A stretch of 16,252 nt of DNA from Cytophagaceae bacterium UBA6715 (GCA_002454335.1 DKIP01000046.1:1-16252), one strand, 5' to 3'. Numbered from the stretch's first letter, positions 8,301-16,168 are shown. Translations and numbers: made by a program. Notes: generated by a model from the letters alone, not told the origin.

Positions 8301-8819
8301 ATCCGCGAAATCTAAATCCTCAAAAGAAACAGGCACAGAATCCTCTCCTAAACTCAACTTATACCCAACAACAGCAGAACTCATACAAAGGCGTGAGTTA
8401 GTATCAATATTATTACTACCGATATACCCCTTAATCAACTTATTAATCACATAATACTCCTCGGTAAGACATTGACCTGATGCATAAAATGCGACAGAAT
8501 CAGGACCATATTGCTTAATCAGAGCCTTAAATACGGCAGCTGTGCGTTCCATGGCTTGATCCCAACTAACCCGCTTTCGGGCTTGGTTTTTGCCATATCG
8601 AATTTCTGGATAAAGTAATCGATCAGAGGAATCGTTAACGGTATAATGTAAATTCATTCCTTTACTGCACAGTTTGCCATCATTGACTGGATGACCTTTT
8701 TCCCCTTCTACGTGCAGCCGACCTAATGGATCTTTTTGAATAGATACACCACAGCCAACACCGCAATAACAACAAGTGCTTTGGTGCTGTGTAAAACCGG
8801 CTTTCAGGTGTTTCTCCAT
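5301..8819 (-). CDS. nasA: assimilatory nitrate reductase fused to FAD/NAD(P)H reductase and BFD-type [2Fe-2S] domain
   Basis: This 1172-residue protein should reduce nitrate to nitrite in the cytoplasm with NAD(P)H as donor. The N-terminal [4Fe-4S] site is Cys16, Cys19, Cys23 and Cys51. The bis-MGD domain follows, with Cys145 in NSRLCMSSAV as the likely Mo ligand and GQPNAMGGREVGG at 341-353. The dinucleotide-binding domain (about 585-710) includes TGRIRDQWHTMSKTG. The second half is a NirB-like flavoprotein: a FAD motif from VVIGAGAGACG (716-726), an ATGSRP segment at 816-821, an NAD(P)-binding GGGLLGIE (860-867) and FAIGE (981-985). The C-terminus is a BFD-type domain with Cys1120, Cys1122, Cys1154 and Cys1157. 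Classical NasA lacks the flavin part, which is normally a separate subunit. No signal peptide is visible. It lies 10 nt after the transporter gene. Confidence 0.93.
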   Translation of the reverse strand: MEKHLKAGFTQHQSTCCYCGVGCGVSIQKDPLGRLHVEGEKGHPVNDGKLCSKGMNLHYTVNDSSDRLLYPEIRYGKNQARKRVSWDQAMERTAAVFKALIKQYGPDSVAFYASGQCLTEEYYVINKLIKGYIGSNNIDTNSRLCMSSAVVGYKLSLGEDSVPVSFEDLDFADVLFVAGANPAWCHPILWRRVEAAKERNPQLKIIVSDPRKTQTCELADIHLQVNPGTDIVLHHAIGRLIIEMGAVDQHFIQQHAEGFEAYRESVFLRTIEEAALICGVSTAAIEQTASFIAGAKAYMSMWTMGLNQSAVGVNKNLSLINLNLITGQIGRPGAGPLSLTGQPNAMGGREVGGLSNLLPAHRDLLNSAHREEVEAFWGVPSGRIASKPGLSATEMFSALEAGTLKAVWIICTNPLTSMPDVHLVEAGLKKAKFVVVQEISNCAETLAYADVVFPAAAWAEKEGTMTNAERRISYLPKLVDAPGEALPDATIICRFAQEMGYAGFNFNQTREIYDEHAQLTAGTHIDISGLNYTILKEKRTVQWPYPSGSKGVGTPRLFTDHHFYTASGKAQIHAVSDENTSEKCSDEYPFILNTGRIRDQWHTMSKTGKVNKLKQHLSESFLEIHPSDAARLGIQEATLVEVKNKRGFVRVKAKLSQNIKPGGVFMPMHWGKIAGRDDNRVNNLTSSLVDPKSKEPDFKFSAVSVQAFIKQKQKIVVIGAGAGACGFVKSYRLANSEDEIVVFSKEDLPFYNRVLLPDYINGTLPWMNLVKMSDDEEVEHAITLHRGLAIKSINRENKSVTDSNGDIHAYDILILATGSRPAILKDLPPLQGIFTMRSRPDADRFRAHIDPTKGPVIIVGGGLLGIELAASLEEMRIPVILVHRNSRFMDRQLDPLGSQLLHEELVDRGISIHYNDEIERVLGTYAVEGVRLKSGLTLQAQGIVIAIGTIPNIELAKEADLLTQRGVCVDEYLQTSDPSIFAIGEIAECAGSLYGITAAAEQQAEVVARYLSGDISKQYSGSLLMNILKMQGTDLCSMGVVECPKDPAYEEVIFVDKAKRYYKKCIIHNDRLIGAILIGDKREFLEFRNLIEQKIELSEKRLLLLRSGETSEPVIGKLICSCNGVGEGNLIAKIEAGCTDHLQLCQLSGAGMGCGSCRPEVKSILQRNLKQS

Positions 8820-8829
8820 CGTTTTATAT

Positions 8830-10110
8830 TTAAGCCAAATGTAATTCTACCGACTTTTTGGATTCCGAAAAACGGGTAATAAAAACAATCACCGAAACAG
8901 CTATAGCAATAAGACCGATGTACCCAAAGGCTTGCATATAAGTAATGGTTTCACTTTTAAATAAAAATCCAAATAACATACCTCCAACATTTCCGCCGGC
9001 CCCTACCACACCACTCACCAGTCCAACATTTTTTGTGTTAATAAAAGGAGTAATAGCATAGGTAGTTCCATTAGCCATTTTTAAGAACAAAGCAAAAGTG
9101 ACCATTGACAAAATTGCTAATGTCATATTTCCTGAATTAGCAAAAAGTAGCAAACCTAGACCTTCCAACAATAAAACAGATGCTAACAACAAACCTTTTC
9201 CTCGCATTCCATAGCTTCGTCCCACCCGATCAGCAAATATGCCCCCAAGTGCGCGAGCAAAAATATTCATAAAACCGAAAGCCCCAGCCCAGAAACCAGC
9301 AGCACTTTGACTTAATTTATATTCTTGAACAAAATGCAATGCTGCCACATTATCAAATGTAATCTCCATACCAAAACAAACAGCATAGGATAATGCCAAA
9401 GCCCAAACTCGCCAATCCTTAAGTACGGAATAATCTGTTTTTGTTTTCGCTTGAACTTCGCGCTCAATCTCATCGTAATTCCCTGCTGGTGTATCTTTAG
9501 TGAAATAAAAATAAACAAAAGCCATGATAAGCATCATCACACCAGGCAAAATCATCGCATACCTCCAAGCATCCGCTTTCACAAATCCAAAGCCAACAAT
9601 CACTGAAAAAACGATTGGCATTAACATGTTTGTCACCCCACCACCTAAATTTCCCCAACCACCAGCGACTGCATTTGCTGTTCCTTTCAATGCAGCTGAA
9701 AACATCATGGAAGTATGAAATTGCGTAATAACAAATGATGCGCCTATAATGCTTATGGCTAATCGAAACAATAAAAAACTCGTGTAGCTATCTGCTAATC
9801 CCACGCACATGACAGGGATAGACCCGATTAACAATAATGCAGTATAGGTTTTCCGAGGTCCCCATGTATCACATAACCGCCCTATTAGCAATCGTGCTAT
9901 AATAGTTCCCGAAACTGAGGCAATGATGATATTTCCGATTTGAGGTTTCGTCAAATGCAAGGTTTCTTTGATTGTTGGCATCAATGGTGCTAAACCAAAC
10001 CATCCAAAAAAACAAACAAAAAAAGTCATCCAAGTGATGTGAAACGTGCGCATTTGTACGCCACGGAAAGAAAAAATACTTAATTTTTCGAGAGGTTTAA
10101 TCGTATTCAT
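8830..10110 (-). CDS. narK: NarK-type nitrate/nitrite MFS transporter
   Basis: This 426-residue, 12-helix inner-membrane protein belongs to the nitrate/nitrite porter family. The two nitrate signatures are present: AGGWGNLGGG (149-158) in helix 5 and GAGGNVGG (370-377) in helix 11. Arg73 in helix 2 and Arg286 in helix 8 match the positions of the arginines that bind nitrate in the family. The MFS motif after helix 2 is GRLCDTWGPRKTY (77-89). I place the start at 10110, giving the MNTIKPLEKL N-terminus; an upstream ATG at 10164 would overlap the porin gene and add 18 unrelated residues. It lies 20 nt after the porin gene and 10 nt before nasA. It probably imports nitrate for the reductase; export of excess nitrite is also possible for this family. 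Confidence 0.92.
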   Translation of the reverse strand: MNTIKPLEKLSIFSFRGVQMRTFHITWMTFFVCFFGWFGLAPLMPTIKETLHLTKPQIGNIIIASVSGTIIARLLIGRLCDTWGPRKTYTALLLIGSIPVMCVGLADSYTSFLLFRLAISIIGASFVITQFHTSMMFSAALKGTANAVAGGWGNLGGGVTNMLMPIVFSVIVGFGFVKADAWRYAMILPGVMMLIMAFVYFYFTKDTPAGNYDEIEREVQAKTKTDYSVLKDWRVWALALSYAVCFGMEITFDNVAALHFVQEYKLSQSAAGFWAGAFGFMNIFARALGGIFADRVGRSYGMRGKGLLLASVLLLEGLGLLLFANSGNMTLAILSMVTFALFLKMANGTTYAITPFINTKNVGLVSGVVGAGGNVGGMLFGFLFKSETITYMQAFGYIGLIAIAVSVIVFITRFSESKKSVELHLA

Positions 10111-10130
10111 CTTGTATACATTTAGGTGGA

Positions 10131-11621
10131 TTAAAAAATAACATTCAATTGTAGGTAGGCCCAAGAGGCCTTTTTCTGTGCGGTGCCAGGATTTAAGTCC
10201 TTCGCAAGGACCATAGAGTCACTAGCATGTAGGAACGAATAACCAAATTCGAGTGTACTGAATTTATTCAGGGAATAGGTACTTACCCAATCCATCTCAA
10301 ACCCGAGATAAGGATCTATTTTCTGTCCATCCATGGCTTTTTGATCTGCCGCCAAAGCGAAATAATGGAGGTCGATTCCTGAATTAAATCGTTTATTCGA
10401 AGACTGGTATTTGACCTTTAAATATGCATCAGATAACCCTCCTTTGGGAGAACCTGTTCCTGCATAGAAATAATCCATCAATCCCCAAAACTTATGTGGA
10501 GTTCCGTACAATGGGTCAAATCTCCGATTCATTTTCGAGCTATCAAATGCATCATTACCCGAAACCAAATCCCAACCCGCTACATATGCTATCTGTTTTG
10601 GCTGATATGTGAGCGCGAAAGAAGAAGTGTACGCATTCAAATTAAGTCCATCCTTGTCATGACCCGTTTGATAATACATCGCAGCATAAAGCTGAATGAC
10701 TTTTGATAATGGAATCGTTAATGTTGAACCCAATGTCCATCTGGCATGAAGGGTGTTCGAATGGTAACGTCGCCCATATATATATGCCGTATCCTTTCCT
10801 GCAATTGTACGTAATGAGTCCACTTGAAAAGCACCAAACTGGTCGCTAACGACTAGCCCAGACCACTTGGCTTTTGCAATATTTTTTGCCAAATATAAAA
10901 ATTGAAGCGATTTATAATTTTGACCTAATGCATTTGTAGAAGGAGGATTTATTAACCCAGCAGAACCTGTCTTGCTAGATATACCATTGGCTGCAATCAA
11001 TGGAACAAAACCCGACGGGGTTGGAACTAAATTACCTTTGCTATCCTTGACATATGGCAAGACATTTCCTGGTACATAATAGGTGCCATCTGTTTGAAAT
11101 GCATCAGTATTTTGATTATATGCAATACCAAAATCAACACGCCATCCTTTGTGAAGCATTTTGAAGACCATCGCATCATGTCGGCGAGCTTGTTGCAACC
11201 AATCCAGATTACCTAAAAGTCGGGAATCGTCATAGACTAATTCTTGCCGGCCAATCTTCAGACCCAAGTACTCTACGAATCCCGGCAAACTAGTGTCTTT
11301 TTTGTTCATCAAAGAAATTTCAGCCCATGCCTCATGGATACCTAAACGAGCACCTTCAGCAGTAGAAATTGTAGAGGCATCTTGACCCCATACACGCACG
11401 TCCTGAATTGATGCTTGAAATTGTACTCGATTACTTTTAAATGTACTTGTCACCCTAGCCCGCTGTGATATAAAAAAAGCCGGTTCATTCGTATTAAGGC
11501 GCAAAGTTCCAAACCCATCGCGGTATTCAGCACGGTTACGAAGTTGGCCCGACCAAGTTAGCTGTCCGAATGCCTGGCATCCGAAAAGCAGAAATATCCA
11601 AAGTAATTTATAGTTCATCAT
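10131..11621 (-). CDS. alginate-export-family outer-membrane porin in the nitrate operon
   Basis: This 496-residue protein starts with a signal peptide (hydrophobic residues 5-14, likely cleavage after AFG before Gln20). It continues as alternating beta strands and ends in a terminal aromatic residue (LQLNVIF), as expected for an outer-membrane barrel. The early LTWSGQLRNRAEYRDG and the LGLKIGRQELVYDDSRLLGN region (split as LGLKIGRQELVYDD and SRLLGN) match the alginate-export-type porins found in many Bacteroidota. Its first codons overlap the nirD stop, and narK follows after 20 nt. That makes passage of nitrate or nitrite through the outer membrane the likely role, not alginate export. Two adjacent ATG codons (11621 and 11618) are possible starts. 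Cys15 forms a poor lipobox, so I do not call it a lipoprotein. Confidence 0.82.
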   Translation of the reverse strand: MMNYKLLWIFLLFGCQAFGQLTWSGQLRNRAEYRDGFGTLRLNTNEPAFFISQRARVTSTFKSNRVQFQASIQDVRVWGQDASTISTAEGARLGIHEAWAEISLMNKKDTSLPGFVEYLGLKIGRQELVYDDSRLLGNLDWLQQARRHDAMVFKMLHKGWRVDFGIAYNQNTDAFQTDGTYYVPGNVLPYVKDSKGNLVPTPSGFVPLIAANGISSKTGSAGLINPPSTNALGQNYKSLQFLYLAKNIAKAKWSGLVVSDQFGAFQVDSLRTIAGKDTAYIYGRRYHSNTLHARWTLGSTLTIPLSKVIQLYAAMYYQTGHDKDGLNLNAYTSSFALTYQPKQIAYVAGWDLVSGNDAFDSSKMNRRFDPLYGTPHKFWGLMDYFYAGTGSPKGGLSDAYLKVKYQSSNKRFNSGIDLHYFALAADQKAMDGQKIDPYLGFEMDWVSTYSLNKFSTLEFGYSFLHASDSMVLAKDLNPGTAQKKASWAYLQLNVIF

Positions 11622-11964
11622 CCGTAATACTTAGGAAAACTTGATCATCATCCACACGTACTTGATAGGTTTTAATGGCGCATTCATCACCACTCAGACA
11701 TTCTCCTGTTTTTAAAGAAAAGGTCTTTTTGTGAAAGGGGCATGCCACTTTGGGCTCATCTCCTTGGGATCCTATCATCCCTCGACTTAATGCCATTTGA
11801 TGCCGGTGTGGACATTCATTTTGTGTTGCATACCATTCACCTCTTCGCTTAAAATGGAATAAAGCGATTTGTAAGTCAGCTACTTTAACACATACGCCTC
11901 CATTCTCAGGAACATCTTGTACCGAGCAAGCGTGAATCCACTTGTCATTCATTGTATCTACCAT
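11608..11964 (-). CDS. nirD: nitrite reductase small subunit NirD, Rieske type
   Basis: NirD is the small subunit or partner of the NADH-dependent nitrite reductase NirB. From the ATG at 11964 it has 118 residues. It keeps a complete Rieske [2Fe-2S] ligand set: Cys51 and His53 in CPHRH, Cys75 and His78 in CPFHKKTF. Many enterobacterial NirD proteins have the fold without the cluster, so this one is probably redox-active. The upstream in-frame ATG at 12015 would extend into the nirB coding region, so I prefer 11964, which leaves a 7-nt gap after the nirB stop; Met5 of this version is a further possible start. The end overlaps the porin start. Confidence 0.9.
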   Translation of the reverse strand: MVDTMNDKWIHACSVQDVPENGGVCVKVADLQIALFHFKRRGEWYATQNECPHRHQMALSRGMIGSQGDEPKVACPFHKKTFSLKTGECLSGDECAIKTYQVRVDDDQVFLSITDDEL

Positions 11965-11971
11965 AGCTATA

Positions 11972-14467
11972 TTATTTCCAGGCTTTCGCCATTTTTTGTT
12001 CACGTAATTCGTCAAATTGTACTGTGGGGTCTTTTTCTTCAGGTGCGTTCACAAAGTGACTGAAGCGTTTTCTGAATGCAGGATTTTCAACTGCGGCCTT
12101 CCATTCACAGACATAATTATCGACCAATGATTGCATCTCAGTTTCTAGTTCTGCCCCTAAGCCTAAGCTGTCATTGACTACTACGTTACGCAGATAATCC
12201 ATTCCACCCTCTAGTTTATTTAACCAAGTAGCTGTTCGGGTAAGAGGGTCAGCCGTCTTAATGTAAAACATTAAGAATCGGTCGATGTAGCGAATGCACG
12301 TTTCACTATCCAAGTCACTCGCTAATAAAAGCGCATGTTGCGGCTTCGATCCGCCATTCCCACAAACATGTAAATTCCATCCTTTTTCTGTGGCGATGAT
12401 TCCAAAATCTTTACTTTGCGCCTCAGCACATTCGCGAATGCAACCAGAAACACCTCCTTTAATTTTATGCGGAGCACGGATTCCTCTGTAACGCTCCTCA
12501 ATTTGAATGGCGAAGGAAACGGAATCATGTAAGCCAAAACGACACCATGTACTCCCAACACAACTTTTTACGGTTCGCAAAGCCTTACCATAAGCATGTC
12601 CACTTTCAAAACCAGCAGCAATTAATTGTTCCCAGATTGTAGGCAAATCTGACAAGTGAGCACCAAATAAATCGATTCGCTGACCTCCTGTAATTTTGGT
12701 ATATAAGTTAAATTCTTTGGCAACTTGACCTATGACAATCAACTTATCAGGCGTTATTTCACCACCAGGGATACGTGGAACTACGGAATAAGTGCCTCCT
12801 TTTTGAATATTGGCTAAGAAACGGTCATTACTATCTTGCGCAGTATCATTGCCTTTATCGAGTATTAATTCATTCCATAGGCTAGCGAGAATGGAAGCTA
12901 CTAATGGCTTACACGTCTCGCAACCATCTCCTTGACCATGCACAGTTAATACTTCATCATAGGAACGAAGGTCATGTAAACGAATAAGATCCATTAATTC
13001 TTGCCGACTAAACTCAAAATGTTCACAGATCACATTTCGCACATATATTCCTTGCGCCTTCAAAGTATGATTAATAATATCTTTGACCATAGGAACACAA
13101 CCACCGCAGCCGGTTCCTGCCTTACAACATTTTTTAATATCGTCTAACGTGGCAGCCCCTTCAAGCACATGACTGGAAATATCTCCTTTGCTCACAGCTT
13201 CACAGCTACAAATCACGGCCTCATCAGGCAAACTAGTAACACCTGCCCCTCCATCGTGCTCTCCCCCACGCGCCCCCAAAAGAATATCCTCCGGATTAGG
13301 AGGCAAAACCACTTTGTTTTTACATGTTTGTAACAACATGTTATATTGGTCTGCATCTCCGATTAATATACCACCTAACAATTCTTTCCCATCAGGACTA
13401 ATATTGACACGCTTATAAATACCTTTATTTCTATCTTCAAAAACAATGGTGTGAGCATCATTACCCGTTACAAAAGGATCACCAAAACTGGCCACATCTA
13501 CTCCAATCAGTTTAAGTTTTGTACTCATATCAAAACCCTGGAATGTCTTTTCTAAGCCCAACAAGGTTGAAACTGCGGCTTCAGCCATATCATATCCTGG
13601 GGCAACCAAGCCGTAAATCATCCCTTCATACAAAGCACATTCGCCTATTGCTAATATATGATGATCAGACGTTTGCATATATTGATTAACAACAATTCCT
13701 CCTCTAGGCCCCACTTCCAGCCCGCATGCACGAGCTAGCTCATCACGGGGTTTGATCCCAGCTGAAATCACGAGCATGTCCACAGGAAGAATACTTTCAT
13801 CCTGAAATTGCATACCAGAAATAGCGGATTCCCCTAAAATTTCTTGGGTATTTTTAGACGTATGAATGGTTAAACCGAGTGATTCCAGCTTACCCTGCAA
13901 CAGAGAAGAGCCCGCATCGTCGATTTGCCTAGGCATTAATCGAGGGGCAAATTCAATCACGTGCGTATCGCAAACACCCAAGTCAATCATAGCTTTTGCT
14001 GCCTCTAACCCTAATAATCCACCTCCTATCACTGCCCCAGTTTTTGCTTTAGGAGCCCATGATTGCATCAATACTAAATCTTCGATAGTACGATAGATAA
14101 AGACACCCGCTTTTTCAATACCGGGAATCGGTGGAACGAAAGCTGCGGAACCAGTCGCAAGGATCAAATAATCATAATATGCAACTCGACCTAGATATGA
14201 GCGCACACTTTTTGCTTTCCGATCAATTTCTAAAATAGGATCTCCAATAATTAATTCGATGCCCTTATCTGCATACCAAGAGGAAGGAGCCAGTTGGAGT
14301 TCTTCAGCTGACTTTCCATTAAAAAATTCACTGAGGTGAACTCGATCATAAGCAGGCCTCATTTCTTCTCCAAAGACAATAAGATCTAGTGATTTTGTGG
14401 ATTTCGCAACCAACTTTTCACAAAGTTTAAAGCCAACCATGCCATTTCCAACGATGATAATTTTCAT
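11972..14467 (-). CDS. nirB: NAD(P)H-dependent siroheme nitrite reductase, large subunit NirB
   Basis: NirB reduces nitrite to ammonium with six electrons from NAD(P)H in the cytoplasm. The 831-residue protein has the full family layout. The FAD motif is IIIVGNGMVG (3-12) and the NAD-binding motif GGGLLGLE (148-155). The BFD-type [2Fe-2S] ligands are Cys420, Cys422, Cys454 and Cys457. A second BFD-like segment has CEHFEFSRQEL (481-491) and GDGCETCKP (513-521). The siroheme-[4Fe-4S] ligands are Cys636, Cys642, Cys676 and Cys680, in SCVGSTWCRFG and SGCIRECAEA. I place the start at 14467, directly before the FAD strand; an ATG at 14488 would add seven residues. It is the first gene of the seven-gene operon, read from a promoter in the AT-rich gap. 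Its siroheme depends on the divergent cobA. Confidence 0.95.
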   Translation of the reverse strand: MKIIIVGNGMVGFKLCEKLVAKSTKSLDLIVFGEEMRPAYDRVHLSEFFNGKSAEELQLAPSSWYADKGIELIIGDPILEIDRKAKSVRSYLGRVAYYDYLILATGSAAFVPPIPGIEKAGVFIYRTIEDLVLMQSWAPKAKTGAVIGGGLLGLEAAKAMIDLGVCDTHVIEFAPRLMPRQIDDAGSSLLQGKLESLGLTIHTSKNTQEILGESAISGMQFQDESILPVDMLVISAGIKPRDELARACGLEVGPRGGIVVNQYMQTSDHHILAIGECALYEGMIYGLVAPGYDMAEAAVSTLLGLEKTFQGFDMSTKLKLIGVDVASFGDPFVTGNDAHTIVFEDRNKGIYKRVNISPDGKELLGGILIGDADQYNMLLQTCKNKVVLPPNPEDILLGARGGEHDGGAGVTSLPDEAVICSCEAVSKGDISSHVLEGAATLDDIKKCCKAGTGCGGCVPMVKDIINHTLKAQGIYVRNVICEHFEFSRQELMDLIRLHDLRSYDEVLTVHGQGDGCETCKPLVASILASLWNELILDKGNDTAQDSNDRFLANIQKGGTYSVVPRIPGGEITPDKLIVIGQVAKEFNLYTKITGGQRIDLFGAHLSDLPTIWEQLIAAGFESGHAYGKALRTVKSCVGSTWCRFGLHDSVSFAIQIEERYRGIRAPHKIKGGVSGCIRECAEAQSKDFGIIATEKGWNLHVCGNGGSKPQHALLLASDLDSETCIRYIDRFLMFYIKTADPLTRTATWLNKLEGGMDYLRNVVVNDSLGLGAELETEMQSLVDNYVCEWKAAVENPAFRKRFSHFVNAPEEKDPTVQFDELREQKMAKAWK

Positions 14468-14501
14468 AATGCTAAATTTTAGGAACAATAATTGTACTAT
14501 T

Positions 14502-14535
14502 CAAATATATATTTCAATCGCACAAATAAATTCAA
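14502..14535 (-). promoter_or_regulatory. candidate promoter of the nirB nitrate operon
   Basis: On the minus strand a TTG (14535-14533) is followed after 23 nt by TATATTTG (14509-14502), which fits the Bacteroidota promoter pattern TTG-N17-23-TAnnTTTG. Transcription would start near 14496, leaving a leader of roughly 29 nt before the nirB ATG. No Shine-Dalgarno sequence is seen there. The surrounding DNA is AT-rich, so a chance match remains possible. Confidence 0.45.
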
Positions 14536-14779
14536 GCTAAATGCAAAATGATAACAACAAGAATGACTCCTGATTTTGCTCCAATAATGTATTTATATGC
14601 TTGATTACGGAACAAATATCTATGACAAAAATTTTACAAACAAGAAATATTTGCTTTATTTTAAATCTATTTTTATCGATTTTGCAAAATTTATTGCAAA
14701 TCAAATTAATTTTTAAACCTAAAAATGAAAGTTTTTTAAAAAATTTCAAAATATATTACAATAATCAATCTTCAATGTT

Positions 14780-14787
14780 TAGATTTG
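14780..14787 (+). promoter_or_regulatory. candidate -7 box for cobA
   Basis: TAGATTTG matches the Bacteroidota -7 consensus TAnnTTTG and lies 64 nt before the cobA ATG. I see no TTG at the usual distance upstream, so the call is weak. It would give a leader of about 58 nt. Confidence 0.35.
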
Positions 14788-14851
14788 CTCGACACCAAAA
14801 AAATCGACTTAAATAAAATTGAACAATACCAAGATTAGTCCAATAACCATC

Positions 14852-15613
14852 ATGAAGAAATCACTATTAACCTTGGTCGGAGCAGGTCCAGGAGACCCTG
14901 AATTAATCACATTAAAAGCTATTCGCGCAATCGGTGCAGCGGATGTAATCTTACATGACGCACTGGCAAATGTCGAATTACTAGAATATGCTAAAGCTGA
15001 TTGTATTATTGAATTTGTTGGAAAACGATTTGGTTGCCACTACCTATCTCAAGCCGAAATCAATGATCGCATTGTTGAGTTAAGTAAGCAAAATAAAAAC
15101 ATAGTTCGACTTAAAGGAGGGGACCCCTTCGTTTTTGGTCGAGCGCAAGAAGAAATTGAAGCTGCCGAGTCCGCGGGGATGGAAGTCCGAATTGTACCTG
15201 GCATCTCAAGTGCACTAGCTGTAGCTGCATCAAATCGAATACCATTGACATGCCGCGGAATAAATGAAAGCTTTTGGGTGACAACTGGAACTACTGCCAA
15301 TGGTGACATATCGACAGATATTCAATGGGCTGCACGTTCCACAGCAACCGTTGTTATATTAATGGCGATGAGTAAACTTGAAGGAATCATGGATATCTTT
15401 CGGTCTTGTGGAAAGCAAGATACCCCCGTGGCCATTATTCAAAATGGTACGAGGCCGAATGAAAAAATGGTCATTGGAACTGTGAAAGATATTCTTTTTC
15501 GCAGTGAAGCTGAAGGCTTAAGCAATCCTGCCATCATACTCATAGGCGATGTCGTATCCTTGTATCCAGAAAAATTAAGCCGCATAGTCCAACAAGAAAT
15601 AGCCTCAATTTAA
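14852..15613 (+). CDS. cobA: uroporphyrinogen-III C-methyltransferase (SUMT)
   Basis: CobA methylates uroporphyrinogen III twice with S-adenosylmethionine to give precorrin-2, the precursor of siroheme. The 253-residue protein has the family motifs: VGAGPGDPELITLKA near the N-terminus, RLKGGDPFVFGR, VPGISSALA and the later AIIQNGTRP. It is the single-function methyltransferase, without the dehydrogenase/ferrochelatase part of CysG, so another gene must finish siroheme. An in-frame TTG at 14819 would add 11 residues, but the ATG at 14852 gives the usual N-terminus. It is divergent from nirB, whose siroheme it serves, and a thioesterase gene follows after 3 nt. Confidence 0.93.
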   Translation: MKKSLLTLVGAGPGDPELITLKAIRAIGAADVILHDALANVELLEYAKADCIIEFVGKRFGCHYLSQAEINDRIVELSKQNKNIVRLKGGDPFVFGRAQEEIEAAESAGMEVRIVPGISSALAVAASNRIPLTCRGINESFWVTTGTTANGDISTDIQWAARSTATVVILMAMSKLEGIMDIFRSCGKQDTPVAIIQNGTRPNEKMVIGTVKDILFRSEAEGLSNPAIILIGDVVSLYPEKLSRIVQQEIASI

Positions 15614-15616
15614 GCC

Positions 15617-16168
15617 ATGGAGATTAACCAAAAAAGTGCCCTAGATTCAGAGACAGAATACACGGAATTAATGATTCCAAGTTATGCTAATTTTGGCGGC
15701 AAAATTCATGGTGGAATCTTGCTTTCATTAATGGATAAAGTCGCGTTTATTTGTGCTTCTAAACATAGCGGACAATATTGCGTTACCGTAGCAGTCGAAG
15801 GTGTTGAATTCAAACAAGCTGTCGAAGTGGGTGAGCTCGTAACAATTAAAGCGTCCGTTATTTTTGTGGGCAAAACAACGATGATTGTAGGCATGAGGGT
15901 GGAATCATTTAAACCAACTGAAGGCATTATTCGTCACACAAATTCATGCTACTTTACAATGGCAGCCAAAGATTCAGAAGGAAACCTAGCTGTTGTTCCA
16001 GGTTTGATTTTGAAAACAGATGAGCAGTTACGACGCTATTGCAAAGGTAAAATTATTCGCAAATTGTCATTGGAAAAACGAGAACTACTGAAAAGCGCAG
16101 TCAAAGATCAACTTATTCAGGATTTACGCCAAGAATGCCAAGAAGTGGATAAGTGCTTCATAGCCTAG
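15617..16168 (+). CDS. hotdog-fold acyl-CoA thioesterase
   Basis: This 183-residue protein fits a single-hotdog acyl-CoA thioesterase that hydrolyses acyl-CoA to free acid and CoA. Asn25 (in ANFGGKIHGG), His31 and Asp40 (in LLSLMDKVA) match the conserved residues at the start of the central helix, and VEGVEFKQAVEVGELV with the strand IKASVIFVGKTTMIVGMRVE (split at EV) follows the family. A C-terminal tail of about 45 charged residues (from 138) is probably helical. It starts 3 nt after the cobA stop, so the two are probably cotranscribed. The acyl substrate is unknown, and no metabolic link with siroheme synthesis is obvious. Confidence 0.85.
   Translation: MEINQKSALDSETEYTELMIPSYANFGGKIHGGILLSLMDKVAFICASKHSGQYCVTVAVEGVEFKQAVEVGELVTIKASVIFVGKTTMIVGMRVESFKPTEGIIRHTNSCYFTMAAKDSEGNLAVVPGLILKTDEQLRRYCKGKIIRKLSLEKRELLKSAVKDQLIQDLRQECQEVDKCFIA

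Larger units (their letters stand above)
14468..14851. other. AT-rich divergent intergenic region between nirB and cobA
   Basis: These 384 bp hold no convincing gene; short open frames on both strands code for low-complexity, Lys/Phe/Ile-rich peptides. The region is very AT-rich, with runs of A and T, and must hold the promoters of both the nitrate operon and cobA. It contains an exact 12-bp palindrome, ATTTTGCAAAAT, at 14679-14690. The element TTTGC (14681-14685) also faces GCAAA (14696-14700). Either could be an operator for a nitrogen or nitrate regulator, but chance palindromes are common in such DNA. No hairpin typical of a riboswitch is evident. Confidence 0.6.

Noticed and set aside
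14537..14816. Two open frames of about 70 codons, one on each strand, in the nirB-cobA gap
   Set aside because: Both are AT-rich, low-complexity peptides that overlap each other, with no family features; chance stop-free stretches in AT-rich DNA.
14819..14851. TTG start that would lengthen CobA by 11 residues
   Set aside because: The ATG at 14852 gives the normal CobA N-terminus and the added residues are not conserved in character.
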